The notes: generated by a model not told the origin, from the sequence alone. 64,000 nucleotides of DNA from UBA4644 sp900555855 (GCA_052289195.1 DAWAJD010000007.1:1-64000), one strand, 5' to 3'. Counted from the first letter of the stretch, positions 32,404 to 40,012 are shown. A program made the numbers and translations.

Positions 32404-32571
32404 ATGGCTGTCAAAATCATCGGACTGATCATCGGGATCCTTGTGCTCGGCGTGGGTCTTTACTATCTGTCGAAGGAAAAGCACGACCCGGAAGCAAAAA
32501 AGATCTATACCGTCATCAGCATTGTGGGCGGGCTCGCCGCTGCCGTGTGCGCGGCGCTGCTGCTTCTCTGA
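32404..32571 (+). CDS. 55-aa two-segment membrane protein in the metal ATPase operon
   Basis: MAVKIIGLIIGILVLGVGLYY and a second hydrophobic helix near the C-terminus, with a basic-acidic loop KEKHDPEAKK between them, form a helical hairpin in the membrane. The ATG at 32404 follows GGAGGAAA and lies 16 nt after the ATPase stop. It could be a small modulator of the P1B ATPase. No family is recognised. Confidence 0.72.
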   Translation: MAVKIIGLIIGILVLGVGLYYLSKEKHDPEAKKIYTVISIVGGLAAAVCAALLLL

Positions 32572-32599
32572 GCGCGCTCTGCCGAAGGGGAGAAAGGCG

Positions 32600-32630
32600 A
32601 AGCGGCGTGACTTCGGTCACGCCGCTTTTT
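32600..32630 (+). terminator. terminator of the metal ATPase operon
   Basis: AGCGGCGTGAC pairs with GTCACGCCGCT over a TTCG tetraloop, followed by TTTT. Confidence 0.88.
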
Positions 32631-32650
32631 CAAACGCCAAAGGGTTTTTG

Positions 32651-32782
32651 TTAGAGGCCGGGGTGCTTCGGGCGATAATAGGGGCATTTTTGCGTGCTGC
32701 CGCCCTTCGTCGTGGCCCGGGTCAGCAGACATTCGCCAAAATCCTGATAAAAACAGCCGGTCTCAGAGCATGGGATCTGCAT
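32651..32782 (-). CDS. 43-aa Cys-rich DUF1540-like miniprotein
   Basis: The reading is MQIPCSETGCFYQDFGEC followed by CPYY, with four cysteines arranged as in the small DUF1540-type proteins of Firmicutes. The start has a strong minus-strand ribosome-binding site (AAAGGAGGC) at 6 nt spacing. It is divergent from the HlyD-like gene and convergent with the metal ATPase operon. The cysteines may bind metal. DUF1540-like proteins have often been noted in spores, but expression here is unknown. Confidence 0.7.
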   Translation of the reverse strand: MQIPCSETGCFYQDFGECLLTRATTKGGSTQKCPYYRPKHPGL

Positions 32783-32850
32783 TTGAAAGCCTCCTTTTCT
32801 GCTGATATTTTGCGTAAAAAGAACCAGAATATCAGCAGGGAGGGATGCAA

Positions 32851-33861
32851 ATGAAAAAAGTGATGACGCTGATGCTGGCGACGGCCGTTTTGATCGCCGG
32901 CCTGTATTGGCAAAGCCCTTATCGGGCCAGAGCCGCGCGCCCCACGGTGACGCTTCGTCCGGTGCAGAGCTCTGCCGTGCAGGATACGGTAACCCTTTAC
33001 GGAAAGGTCTCGGAGATGGACCGGCGGCAGTATTATGCCGATGGCGCGGCGACGGTGCTCCGCTGCTATGTGCAGGAGGGACAGCGCGTTGCAAAGGGAG
33101 ACCCGCTGATCAAGCTGCAGCGGATCCAGCAGCCGGAGGAGCAGGCCGCAGTCGACGCCGCGGCGCTGCAGACGGTGCTCACGCTGCTCCAGGAGGGGCA
33201 GCTGGAAGCGGCAGAAGAGAGCCTTCAGACCTTTTCGCCGCAGCCGGAGCAAAGCGGCAGCGAGAAAGTATATACCCTTTACAGCGAAGGAAACGGAACC
33301 GTTATGAAGCTTTCTGCGGCGGAAGGAGAGCCCGTTTCAAGGCTGTTTCCCTGTGTGGAGGTCAGCGACCTGAGCCAGCTGGAGATCCTTGCGGCTGCGG
33401 ATGAGACCGCCGTTGGAAAGCTCCGGGAAAACCAAAGCTGCAGCATCCGCATCCCTGCGTTTTTCCTGTCCGGCCTGCCGGGAAGCGTGCGCAGGATCCA
33501 GCCCTATGCCCGCCAGACCGGCCTGTTTACCGGCAATTCCTCGGCGGAGACCACGGTATCCATTGCGCTGGCGCAGCCCACCGCCGCTCTGAAGCCCGGA
33601 TATTCCGCCACGGTCCGGGTGACGACGCAGGTGCGGCAGGATGTGCTGCTGGGGCCCTATGCCTGCGTGGGGCAGGACGAGGCCAATCGGGAATATGTCT
33701 TTGTGATCCGGGATCAGAAGCTGCAAAAGCGCTATATTTCCACCGGACTGGAGCTGGAGGATTCGGTGGAGATCTGCAGCGGCGCGGCGGAGGGAGACCT
33801 GTTGGTGCTGGATCCGGACCAATATGCCGAGGGAATGGAGGTCCGTTATGAAATGGACTGA
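32851..33861 (+). CDS. HlyD/RND-type membrane fusion (adaptor) protein
   Basis: A 336-aa protein with a signal-anchor (MKKVMTLMLATAVLIAGLYW), a split lipoyl-like domain (ADGAATVLRCYVQEGQRVAKGDPLIKL ... YTLYSEGNGTVMKLSAAEGEPVS), a beta-barrel domain and a membrane-proximal C-terminal domain. The helical hairpin is unusually short (about 35 residues), as expected for a Gram-positive adaptor with no outer-membrane partner. It overlaps the FtsX-like permease gene by 14 nt. MacA-type systems usually include an ATPase gene between adaptor and permease, and none is present here. The ATG at 32851 suits the GGGAGGG site. Confidence 0.86.
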   Translation: MKKVMTLMLATAVLIAGLYWQSPYRARAARPTVTLRPVQSSAVQDTVTLYGKVSEMDRRQYYADGAATVLRCYVQEGQRVAKGDPLIKLQRIQQPEEQAAVDAAALQTVLTLLQEGQLEAAEESLQTFSPQPEQSGSEKVYTLYSEGNGTVMKLSAAEGEPVSRLFPCVEVSDLSQLEILAAADETAVGKLRENQSCSIRIPAFFLSGLPGSVRRIQPYARQTGLFTGNSSAETTVSIALAQPTAALKPGYSATVRVTTQVRQDVLLGPYACVGQDEANREYVFVIRDQKLQKRYISTGLELEDSVEICSGAAEGDLLVLDPDQYAEGMEVRYEMD

Positions 33862-35026
33862 TCTGCTGCGCCTGGCCTGCCGCAATCTGGCCCATACAGG
33901 CATCCGGGCCTGGCTTTGCCTGCTGGCGGTATGTATCGGGATGACTTCCGTCAGCACGGTTTTTTCGGTGGGCGCCGCGGCGCAGCAGGGCATCGCGCAG
34001 GAGATCGACCGGATCGGGATTTCCGGTCTGGCCTTTTACAGCAAACAGCCCTTTGAGCTGCAGCAGGAGCTGCTGGACGCGGTAAAGAGCGTGCAGACCG
34101 TTTCGGCGGCGATGCCCATGAGCCTGCTTTCCGGCGATGTGCGCCTGAGAAACCGCCGGAGCAGCGCCGGGATCCTGGGGATCGACGCGGCGCTGGGACA
34201 GATATTTCATCTGGAGGTCCTTTATGGGGCGCTGCCCAGCCAGGCGCAGGTGGCCAACCGGGAAAAGATTGCCGTGATCGACGCAGAGCTTGCCCGAAGC
34301 GTCTATCACCGGGAAAATATCGTTGGAAAGCAGATCTCCTTGACAGTATCTGATATTACAGATGCTTTTACCATATGCGCTGTGATCAGCTCTCAGTCGG
34401 CAAATCTTTCCGCGGTCTTGGGCAGCGTTTTGCCCTGCGTGGTCTATGTCCCATATACGGCGCTGGAGGGGATGACCTCCGCCGCCGCGCCGGACAAGAT
34501 CACCGTCGCGGTGGATGGAGAGGATGTGGCGCAGACCGCCGCACAGATCCAGCAGGTGCTGCAGCGCCAGACCAGCATTTCATTTTTATACGAAAATCTC
34601 AATCAATATTTGTCAAGCTTTACAAAAATCACCGGCGCAGTTACGGCGCTGGTCAGTGGCATCGCGGCGATCTCCATGGTGGTAGGGGGGATCGGCGTCA
34701 TGAATACGATGGTCGCATCGGTAGACGCCCGTATGCAGGAGATCGGGATCTACCGGGCGCTGGGAGCGCGCAAGCGGGACATTTTATTGCTGTTTCTGAC
34801 GGAATCGGTGATCCTGTGCGTTGCCGGCGGGCTTTGCGGAATGGGCGTGAGCCAGCTGCTGCTGGCGCTGATCGGCGCCGTGATGAAGCTCACGGCGGCG
34901 AGCCTGCGGTCCGGCTACGGCGTCAGCTTTGGCTGCGCCGCGGCCTGCGGCGTTTTGTTCGGGATCCTGCCGGCATACCGTGCGGCAAGGCTGGATCCGA
35001 TCCAGGCCATCCGCCGCAGCCGATAA
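33848..35026 (+). CDS. MacB/FtsX-type ABC transporter permease
   Basis: A 392-aa permease. An N-terminal membrane segment (IRAWLCLLAVCIGMTSVSTVF) is followed by a large extracytoplasmic MacB_PCD-like domain of about 220 residues, then three membrane segments at the C-terminus with the FtsX motif DARMQEIGIYRALGARKRDILLLF and PAYRAARLDPIQAIRR at the end. It lacks an ATPase domain. No partner ATPase gene is adjacent; the nearest, at 3813-4727, is of a different export class. The start overlaps the adaptor gene. Confidence 0.9.
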   Translation: MKWTDLLRLACRNLAHTGIRAWLCLLAVCIGMTSVSTVFSVGAAAQQGIAQEIDRIGISGLAFYSKQPFELQQELLDAVKSVQTVSAAMPMSLLSGDVRLRNRRSSAGILGIDAALGQIFHLEVLYGALPSQAQVANREKIAVIDAELARSVYHRENIVGKQISLTVSDITDAFTICAVISSQSANLSAVLGSVLPCVVYVPYTALEGMTSAAAPDKITVAVDGEDVAQTAAQIQQVLQRQTSISFLYENLNQYLSSFTKITGAVTALVSGIAAISMVVGGIGVMNTMVASVDARMQEIGIYRALGARKRDILLLFLTESVILCVAGGLCGMGVSQLLLALIGAVMKLTAASLRSGYGVSFGCAAACGVLFGILPAYRAARLDPIQAIRRSR

Positions 35027-35126
35027 ACAGCCCGGAAGAATCGGATCATAAGAACAGGACCGCAAAAACGGCAGGAAGAGGAAGCGTCAAAAGGGAGTAA
35101 GGCCGGCAGGTTGAAAAACAAATAAA

Positions 35127-35154
35127 ATGATACAAAATCAATATTTTGTATCAT
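35127..35154. repeat. 28-bp dif-like palindrome (11-6-11)
   Basis: Two perfectly complementary 11-bp arms, ATGATACAAAA (35127-35137) and TTTTGTATCAT (35144-35154), flank a 6-bp centre TCAATA. This is the arm-centre-arm layout of XerC/XerD dif sites, though the sequence is not the known Firmicutes dif. The 13-mer AATGATACAAAAT of its left arm recurs 548 bp downstream. It also lies just before the first small gene of the phage-like remnant and could alternatively be a repressor operator. Confidence 0.6.
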
Positions 35155-35169
35155 TTGAGGGGGGTTAAA

Positions 35170-35319
35170 ATGGATGTTTCCGAGATCGTAGCACTGTATA
35201 ACGAATGTGCTGCATACTTCCTGCCGTTTACCATTGTTTTTTGGTTGTGCAACTTTGTTGTTACAACGATTCTGCGCGCGGCCTTTGGCGGTAAGTTTGA
35301 TTTTAGGAGCTGGCAATAA
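35170..35319 (+). CDS. 49-aa membrane protein of a filamentous-phage-like element
   Basis: A short protein, MDVSEIVALYNECAAYFLP.. with one strong membrane segment (FTIVFWLCNFVVTTILRA) and a short basic C-terminus. The ATG follows GAGGGGGG and the stop overlaps the next start (TAATG), a tight phage-like coupling. The composition and its place just upstream of a P-loop fragment resemble the small membrane protein in front of Zot-type morphogenesis genes in inovirus-like prophages. That match is from memory of gene layouts, not a database hit. Confidence 0.55.
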   Translation: MDVSEIVALYNECAAYFLPFTIVFWLCNFVVTTILRAAFGGKFDFRSWQ

Positions 35320-35543
35320 TGCCTGATAAATTGTGTCTGAAGGGTTCCCACAATCCTTTTGAAATGGCCCGTAGTTTGGCCTATAAAATGCGGTTTCGCA
35401 AAGAACATCCGGATTTCTTCGATCCTTGCGGGCTGATGGTCTTCTGCGGCCCGCAGGGCTGCAAAGCCCGCGCCATGAGAGCGAAAAAGGCGGCCAAATC
35501 CCCATTAAAAAGCCCGTACCGTTTGATAAAACAGGCGCTGTAA
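35319..35543 (+). pseudogene. truncated Zot/pI-like morphogenesis ATPase
   Basis: A 74-aa reading that begins with an intact N-terminus (MPDKLCLKGSHNPFEMARSL) and reaches GLMVFCGPQGCK, where a P-loop of the type GPQGxGKT should be completed. The sequence then turns into a short, Lys/Ala/Arg-rich tail (KARAMRAKKAAKSPLKSP) and stops. Zot-like ATPases are several hundred residues long, so the ATPase domain and the membrane part are lost at or inside the Walker A motif. It is translationally coupled to the 49-aa gene. Confidence 0.55.
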
Positions 35544-35642
35544 AGCGTTTCCACTGTCCGCAAAGGCGCTCTTCCATTGGCCGTTTGTCCGGAGCCGCAC
35601 CGGCGAGAGCCCGTCTCCTGCGGGGGATTTTCCGGAAAACAC

Positions 35643-35670
35643 TTGCCAAATGCCAGCATTTTGATATAAT
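35643..35670 (+). promoter_or_regulatory. promoter of the Xer-type recombinase gene
   Basis: TTGCCA (35643-35648), a 16-bp spacer and TATAAT (35665-35670). The predicted start point falls in the copy of the 13-mer repeat at 35674-35686. Confidence 0.65.
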
Positions 35671-35673
35671 ATG

Positions 35674-35686
35674 AATGATACAAAAT
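35674..35686 (+). repeat. 13-bp direct repeat of the dif-like arm
   Basis: AATGATACAAAAT occurs here and at 35126-35138, in the same orientation 548 bp apart. The interval carries the two phage-like small genes, so the pair could be att-type scars, with the right copy having kept one arm only. It could instead be an operator half-site for the recombinase gene. Confidence 0.6.
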
Positions 35687-35738
35687 TTTCTGCTGCCGCA
35701 GGCTTATTCTTCCTTTTTAAGGGTTTTGAGGTCATTTT

Positions 35739-36656
35739 ATGGATTATTTGAACGCTTCTCCGCCGGTATTGCGGGATTATCTGGTCTATCTGGAAACGAT
35801 TTTAGGCCGTTCGCCCAACACGGTCAATGAATATTATCTGGATCTGCGGACATTTTTCCGGTTTTTGCTGCAAAAACGGGGGCTGGTCTCCCCTCCCGAA
35901 CTGGATTTTGATGCGATCCCCATCGACGCCACGACCTATGGCAACGACCTGAAGACCCGCGCCCGGAAGATCTCCGCCCTGCGGGGGCTTTATAAATACT
36001 ATTGCAGCAAGCTGCAGCTGATCGAGGAAAACCCCACGCAGAGCCTGGATACCCCCAAGCCGCGGAAGGAGCTGCCGAAATATCTTACGCTGCAGGAAAG
36101 CCTGGACCTGCTGGAGGTCATCGACGGCCCCAACCGGGAGCGGGATTACTGCATCATCACCCTGTTTCTCAACTGCGGGATGCGGGTGTCGGAGCTGGTG
36201 GGCATCGACCTGCAGGATATCTCCGAGGATCGTCTGCGGCTGCTGGGCAAGGGCAATAAGGAGCGGATCGTCTACCTGAATCAGGCCTGTCTCAACGCCA
36301 TTCAGGCCTATCTTCCCCACCGGACCACGCCCAACGCTGCCAGCCGCAGTGCGCTGTTTATCAGCCGGCTGGGCAACCGCATCGATGTGCAGACGGTAAA
36401 AGCGCTGGTGAAAAAATATCTTACCATGGCGGGCCTTTCCCAGAAGCATTGCTCCGTCCATAAGCTGCGGCACACGGCGGCCACGCTGATGTATCAGAAC
36501 GGCGTGGATGTGCGGACGCTGAAGGAGGTCCTGGGCCACGAAAATCTGGACACCACCATGATCTATACCCATGTGGTGGACCAGAACCTGCGGGACGCCG
36601 CTGAGGCAAACCCGCTGAATCAGCTGGCCCGCAAAAAGGCGCCGCCGGAGGAATAA
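35739..36656 (+). CDS. tyrosine recombinase, XerC/XerD type
   Basis: A 305-aa site-specific recombinase with the N-terminal SAM-like core-binding domain (residues 8-95) and the catalytic domain. Catalytic residues: Arg in LNCGMRVSELVGID, Lys in GKGNKERIVYL, His-x-x-Arg in HKLRHTAAT, His in VLGHENLDTT and Tyr in MIYTHV. Length and spacing are those of XerC/XerD. It directly follows a leader containing a dif-like arm and a small degenerate phage-like element. Whether it is the chromosomal dimer-resolving enzyme or belongs to the element cannot be decided; I lean to the host. Confidence 0.92.
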   Translation: MDYLNASPPVLRDYLVYLETILGRSPNTVNEYYLDLRTFFRFLLQKRGLVSPPELDFDAIPIDATTYGNDLKTRARKISALRGLYKYYCSKLQLIEENPTQSLDTPKPRKELPKYLTLQESLDLLEVIDGPNRERDYCIITLFLNCGMRVSELVGIDLQDISEDRLRLLGKGNKERIVYLNQACLNAIQAYLPHRTTPNAASRSALFISRLGNRIDVQTVKALVKKYLTMAGLSQKHCSVHKLRHTAATLMYQNGVDVRTLKEVLGHENLDTTMIYTHVVDQNLRDAAEANPLNQLARKKAPPEE

Positions 36657-36669
36657 GGGGAAGAAACAG

Positions 36670-36712
36670 AAGCGGAGCATGACGCAAACTGCGCATGCCC
36701 CGCTTTTTTCTT
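36670..36712. terminator. terminator after the recombinase gene
   Basis: AGCGG.GCATG.CGCA pairs with TGCG.CATG..CCGCT (one or two mismatches), followed by TTTTTTC. It lies between the recombinase gene and the convergent Nudix gene. Confidence 0.75.
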
Positions 36713-36724
36713 TTCAGCGCCGGA

Positions 36725-37174
36725 TCATCGCACGGTTATGACCCATTCGCCGTGTTCAAAGGTATGCTGCAACTCGTTCAGCTCCGGCGTGTTCATCACA
36801 TCCAGAAGCGTCTCCAGATCGTCCACAGTTTCCTTATACATCAGCTGATCGTAGTCCACCCATTCCATCTGCCCCTCTGCCGAGGAGGAGAGCTTGCCGG
36901 ACCACCCGGTAGACTTGAATAAAAGAACGAGGTATCTTCCATTTTCCATGGGAAACTGCTTGACACCTACCAGCCTTGGCGTATGAATGAGCAGCCCGGT
37001 TTCTTCCTGCATTTCCCGGATCACCGCGGATACAAAGGATTCGCCCGGCTCCACATGGCCGCCCGGCAGAGCATAGCCCTTCCAGTCGTCCTTGACCCTG
37101 TTCTGCAGCAGGACCTTATCGCCGTCTTCCAGCAGGCAAAGTACTGTCAGTTCAACATTTTCCGTTTTGTGCAT
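36725..37174 (-). CDS. Nudix hydrolase, MutT/8-oxo-dGTP-like
   Basis: A 149-aa protein whose Nudix box GGHVEPGESFVSAVIREMQEETG spans about residues 39-61, matching GX5EX7REUXEEXGU exactly. Flanking elements (MHKTENVELTVLCLLEDGDKVLLQNR and WKGYALPGG) are of the MutT-like clade. The likely substrate is a nucleoside triphosphate such as oxidised dGTP, but this is only a family inference. A good minus-strand Shine-Dalgarno (AAAAGGAGCG) precedes the ATG. Confidence 0.92.
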   Translation of the reverse strand: MHKTENVELTVLCLLEDGDKVLLQNRVKDDWKGYALPGGHVEPGESFVSAVIREMQEETGLLIHTPRLVGVKQFPMENGRYLVLLFKSTGWSGKLSSSAEGQMEWVDYDQLMYKETVDDLETLLDVMNTPELNELQHTFEHGEWVITVR

Positions 37175-37212
37175 CGCAGATATCGCTCCTTTTCTTAGTT
37201 ATCCGTCTATGG

Positions 37213-39264
37213 TTATTCCACCGATTCCGGCGTTTCAAACAAATCAAAATCACATTGTTGCAGCAGATCCAGCGGCGTATCCGGCTGGGCGACCACCCGC
37301 TTAGCCTGGGCCAGGATCGCCGCTTCGATCACATTTCTGGCCAGACGGCCGTTGCCGCTTTCCCGGCTGCCCATGGCCTGGATCACGCAGAAATAGTCCA
37401 GCAGCGCAGCCTTTGCGTCGTCCGTGATACGGTAGCCCTTGGAAGAGGCGTTGATCTCCGCGATCTTTTCCAGCTCCTCGCCGGAATAATCGGGAAACTC
37501 CAGAATATTGGGGAACCGGCTGCGCAGGCCGGAGTTTGCCGTCAGGAAGGTCTCCATTTCTTTGGTATAGCCCGCCAGAATGACGATCAGATCCTCCCGG
37601 TTGTCCTCCATGCCCTTGACCAGCGTGTCGATGGCCTCCAGACCAAAGCTGTCGTCGCCGCCGCGGTAGAGCGAATAGGCTTCGTCGATGAACAATACGC
37701 CGCCGATGGCGCTTTTGATCACCTGCATGGTCAGGGGCGCCGTGTGGCCCACATATTTGCCCACCAGATCGGCCCGGGTCACCTCAACCAGCTGTCCGCC
37801 GGAGAGGACGCCGATGGCCTTCAGATATTTGGAGACCAGCCGGGCGATGGTGGTCTTGCCTGTGCCGGGGTTGCCGGTAAAGATCATGTGCATGGAAACG
37901 CTGCCGGCCTTCAGACCCTGCGCTGCGCGGAGCTTCTGGACCTTGTAATGATCCTCCAGCGAAAGGATATACTGCTTGATCTCCTTCAGGCCGACGATCT
38001 TGTCCAGCTCCGCCTTGACGGCCTCCAGCTCGCCCCGGTAGCCGCCGGGCAGCAGCGAAAGCACATCCACCCGCGCGCCGTCCAGCTGGGCAAAGAGCCG
38101 GCCGTCGGCCACGGAGACCGCCACACGCTGGGCGGGCGCATCCTTTTCCAGCTTATACTGCGCCAGCGCGCGGAACAGCTCGTCCGCGCAGCGAAGCATA
38201 TCGCCAACGCCGCTTCTGATAGAATATTTCCCGGCAAAAAACCGCTCGATCCCTTCTTCTGCAGAGAGTGTAAAGCCAAGCTGCTTTTCCGCTCTTTCCC
38301 GCAGCTTATCCCACTGGATCCCGCCGATCTTTTCCAGATCCTCCTGCGTCAGCGGGCCGGTCTGACAGTGGTCGCCCAGCGCGTCTACCACTTTTGCGCC
38401 AAAGGCTCCCGCCAGCGCCTCCCTGCCCTTTTCCGAGACGATCACCAGATAGCAGCCGTTGGCCTGCAGCGCGCCCACGGCCTGGGAAGACAGCGCCGTG
38501 CCGGCGTCTACCAGATTGCCCTTCTGCATCACATAGCGGGAAGCCAGATTGAGCTTTCCCGTGCAGATCAGCTCGCTGAGCTGCTGCAAAAAGGCCGGGT
38601 GACAGCTTTCATAATGATCCAGCACCAGCAGCCCGCCAGACTGCAGCGCCTGATACAGATCCTGCAGAAAGAGCTTTTCCTCCGCCGCGCCGGGATACAG
38701 CGCCAGATCCATGATCCGGAGCCCATCCTGGGGCAAAAGGCCCGCCTGCGTCATTTGCTCGGCCATGAGCCGCAGCGCGGTGTGCCGCCCGGTGTTGGGC
38801 TTTCCATAGACCAGCATGGCGTTGCGCAGGCCGTTTGGCGCGTCCCACCCGGTAACATAAGGCCGCTTGAAGGCGATCAGCAGGCTTTTGAGAAAGGCCT
38901 CCTGCCCAATGAGCTGCCCGGAAAGCACCGGCAGAAAATCGGAAAACCGCTGCGCCTCGGGCCGGGGATCCTGGGCCTGCTGGCTGGCCGTCCGGGCCTC
39001 CTCCTTTTCGGAAGAAACGCCGAAATCCCGCTGGACCTCCTGCTGGATCTTGTCCAGATCCAGCTCTCCGCTGAGCCGCTTCAGCTCATCCAGCTGCTTT
39101 TGCAGCCTGTCGTTCACATCCGTCTGCTGCTTCTGCAGCGCATCCAGCCCGGCGTCCATCCTCCGGCTCTGCTCCAGATAGCGTTCGGCCTTTTCTGTAG
39201 AGATGGTGCGCTGCGTGCTGTTTCCAAAAACGCCCCGCAGCAGCTCGTCGATATCCTTAGCCAT
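37213..39264 (-). CDS. tandem-AAA ATPase, CbxX/SpoVK-type
   Basis: A 683-aa protein. A coiled-coil N-terminus (residues about 1-95, heptads of RMDAGLDALQKQQTDVNDRLQKQ) is followed by a first AAA-like domain with a degenerate Walker A (GKPNTGRHTA at about 150-159) and LLVLDHYESCHPAFLQQL as Walker B-like. The second, C-terminal domain is intact: GNPGTGKTTIARLVSKYLKA, GGVLFIDEAYSLYRG, and the arginine region GLRSRFPNILEFPDYSGEELEKI. This is the CbxX/CfqX/SpoVK layout. RuBisCO-activase-type and SpoVK functions are known for relatives; here the client is unknown. The ATG follows AAGGAGGA. Confidence 0.9.
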   Translation of the reverse strand: MAKDIDELLRGVFGNSTQRTISTEKAERYLEQSRRMDAGLDALQKQQTDVNDRLQKQLDELKRLSGELDLDKIQQEVQRDFGVSSEKEEARTASQQAQDPRPEAQRFSDFLPVLSGQLIGQEAFLKSLLIAFKRPYVTGWDAPNGLRNAMLVYGKPNTGRHTALRLMAEQMTQAGLLPQDGLRIMDLALYPGAAEEKLFLQDLYQALQSGGLLVLDHYESCHPAFLQQLSELICTGKLNLASRYVMQKGNLVDAGTALSSQAVGALQANGCYLVIVSEKGREALAGAFGAKVVDALGDHCQTGPLTQEDLEKIGGIQWDKLRERAEKQLGFTLSAEEGIERFFAGKYSIRSGVGDMLRCADELFRALAQYKLEKDAPAQRVAVSVADGRLFAQLDGARVDVLSLLPGGYRGELEAVKAELDKIVGLKEIKQYILSLEDHYKVQKLRAAQGLKAGSVSMHMIFTGNPGTGKTTIARLVSKYLKAIGVLSGGQLVEVTRADLVGKYVGHTAPLTMQVIKSAIGGVLFIDEAYSLYRGGDDSFGLEAIDTLVKGMEDNREDLIVILAGYTKEMETFLTANSGLRSRFPNILEFPDYSGEELEKIAEINASSKGYRITDDAKAALLDYFCVIQAMGSRESGNGRLARNVIEAAILAQAKRVVAQPDTPLDLLQQCDFDLFETPESVE

Positions 39265-39294
39265 GGGTCGATCCTCCTTGGACTGTTCTCGATT

Positions 39295-39861
39295 TCAGCT
39301 ATGATTATAACGCAAAAGCGCGGGATTTGCAAATAAAGCCTGCAAATAAGAATAAGGCACCAGCGCCTCGCTTTCGGCCAGCGAAAGGATCTCCTCCGCC
39401 GAAGCCAGCCGCTTGCCGCAGGTCTCGCCGGGCTGCAGGACCACCTGCTCCAGCGTAAAGCTGCCTTCAAACAGCCAGACATCGAGAAAATCATCCCTCC
39501 GCTGCAGCTGCAGCAGACAGCGCCCCTGCGCCGGGGAAAAGGCCAGCCCGGTCTCCTCCCGGATCTCCCGCAGGATGGCGGTGCGGCTGTCCTCGCCGGC
39601 AGCGGCAGAGCCGCCGGTACATTCCCAAAGCAGCGGAAAGCCCTTGGAGGGATCCCGCCGGGTCAGCAGAAAAAGCCCGTCCTCCCGGCGCAGCCAGGCC
39701 TGAACGGCCAGATGATATTCTCCCTCCGCCAGCGGATCGCCCCGCCGATGGAGGCGCCCTGTTTTTTGCCGCCGGGCGTCGTAAACATCCCAAAGCTCCT
39801 CCGGGCTGCTCTGGCGGTTGCGCCGGGCCTGCTCCTGCAGGTCTTCTGCACGGTATGCCAT
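39295..39861 (-). CDS. Nudix hydrolase (IPP isomerase-like clade)
   Basis: A 188-aa protein. The start, WDVYDARRQKTGRLHRRGDPLAEGEYHLAVQAWLRR, is typical of the YfcD/IPP-isomerase-like Nudix group. The Nudix box is GGSAAAGEDSRTAILREIREETG with the REIREE catalytic Glu residues intact. The product is likely a nucleotide-sugar or oxidised-nucleotide hydrolase, but I cannot choose. It lies upstream of the tandem-AAA gene on the same strand, 30 nt apart, so they may form one transcription unit. Confidence 0.9.
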   Translation of the reverse strand: MAYRAEDLQEQARRNRQSSPEELWDVYDARRQKTGRLHRRGDPLAEGEYHLAVQAWLRREDGLFLLTRRDPSKGFPLLWECTGGSAAAGEDSRTAILREIREETGLAFSPAQGRCLLQLQRRDDFLDVWLFEGSFTLEQVVLQPGETCGKRLASAEEILSLAESEALVPYSYLQALFANPALLRYNHS

Positions 39862-39895
39862 TCCATCTGCCTCCTGCTATACGCTTTGTTATTTC

Positions 39896-39924
39896 AGTAT
39901 ACGGCAAGTATCGGGCGCTGTCAA
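39896..39924 (-). promoter_or_regulatory. promoter of the Nudix/AAA unit
   Basis: On the minus strand: TTGACA (complement of 39919-39924), a 17-bp spacer and TATACT (complement of 39896-39901), about 35 nt upstream of the Nudix start. Confidence 0.78.
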
Positions 39925-39986
39925 AGAGGAAAAGGCCATTACCGGGTGTATTTTTCAAAAAATTTGCTTGATTTTTCGCCGCTTTC

Positions 39987-40012
39987 CGTATATATTGTAT
40001 ATACTGTATATA
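39987..40012. promoter_or_regulatory. three 9-bp-phased TGTATATA repeats before the GntR gene
   Basis: CGTATATA (39987-39994), TGTATATA (39996-40003) and TGTATATA (40005-40012) are spaced at exactly 9 bp, ending 18 nt before the TTG start. YtrA-type GntR regulators recognise TATA-rich repeats in their own promoter, so this is a probable autoregulatory operator overlapping the core promoter. Confidence 0.68.

Noticed and set aside
37255..39336. A 693-codon plus-strand frame over the tandem-AAA gene.
   Set aside because: It mirrors the antisense composition of the real gene, without a ribosome-binding site or any conserved motif.
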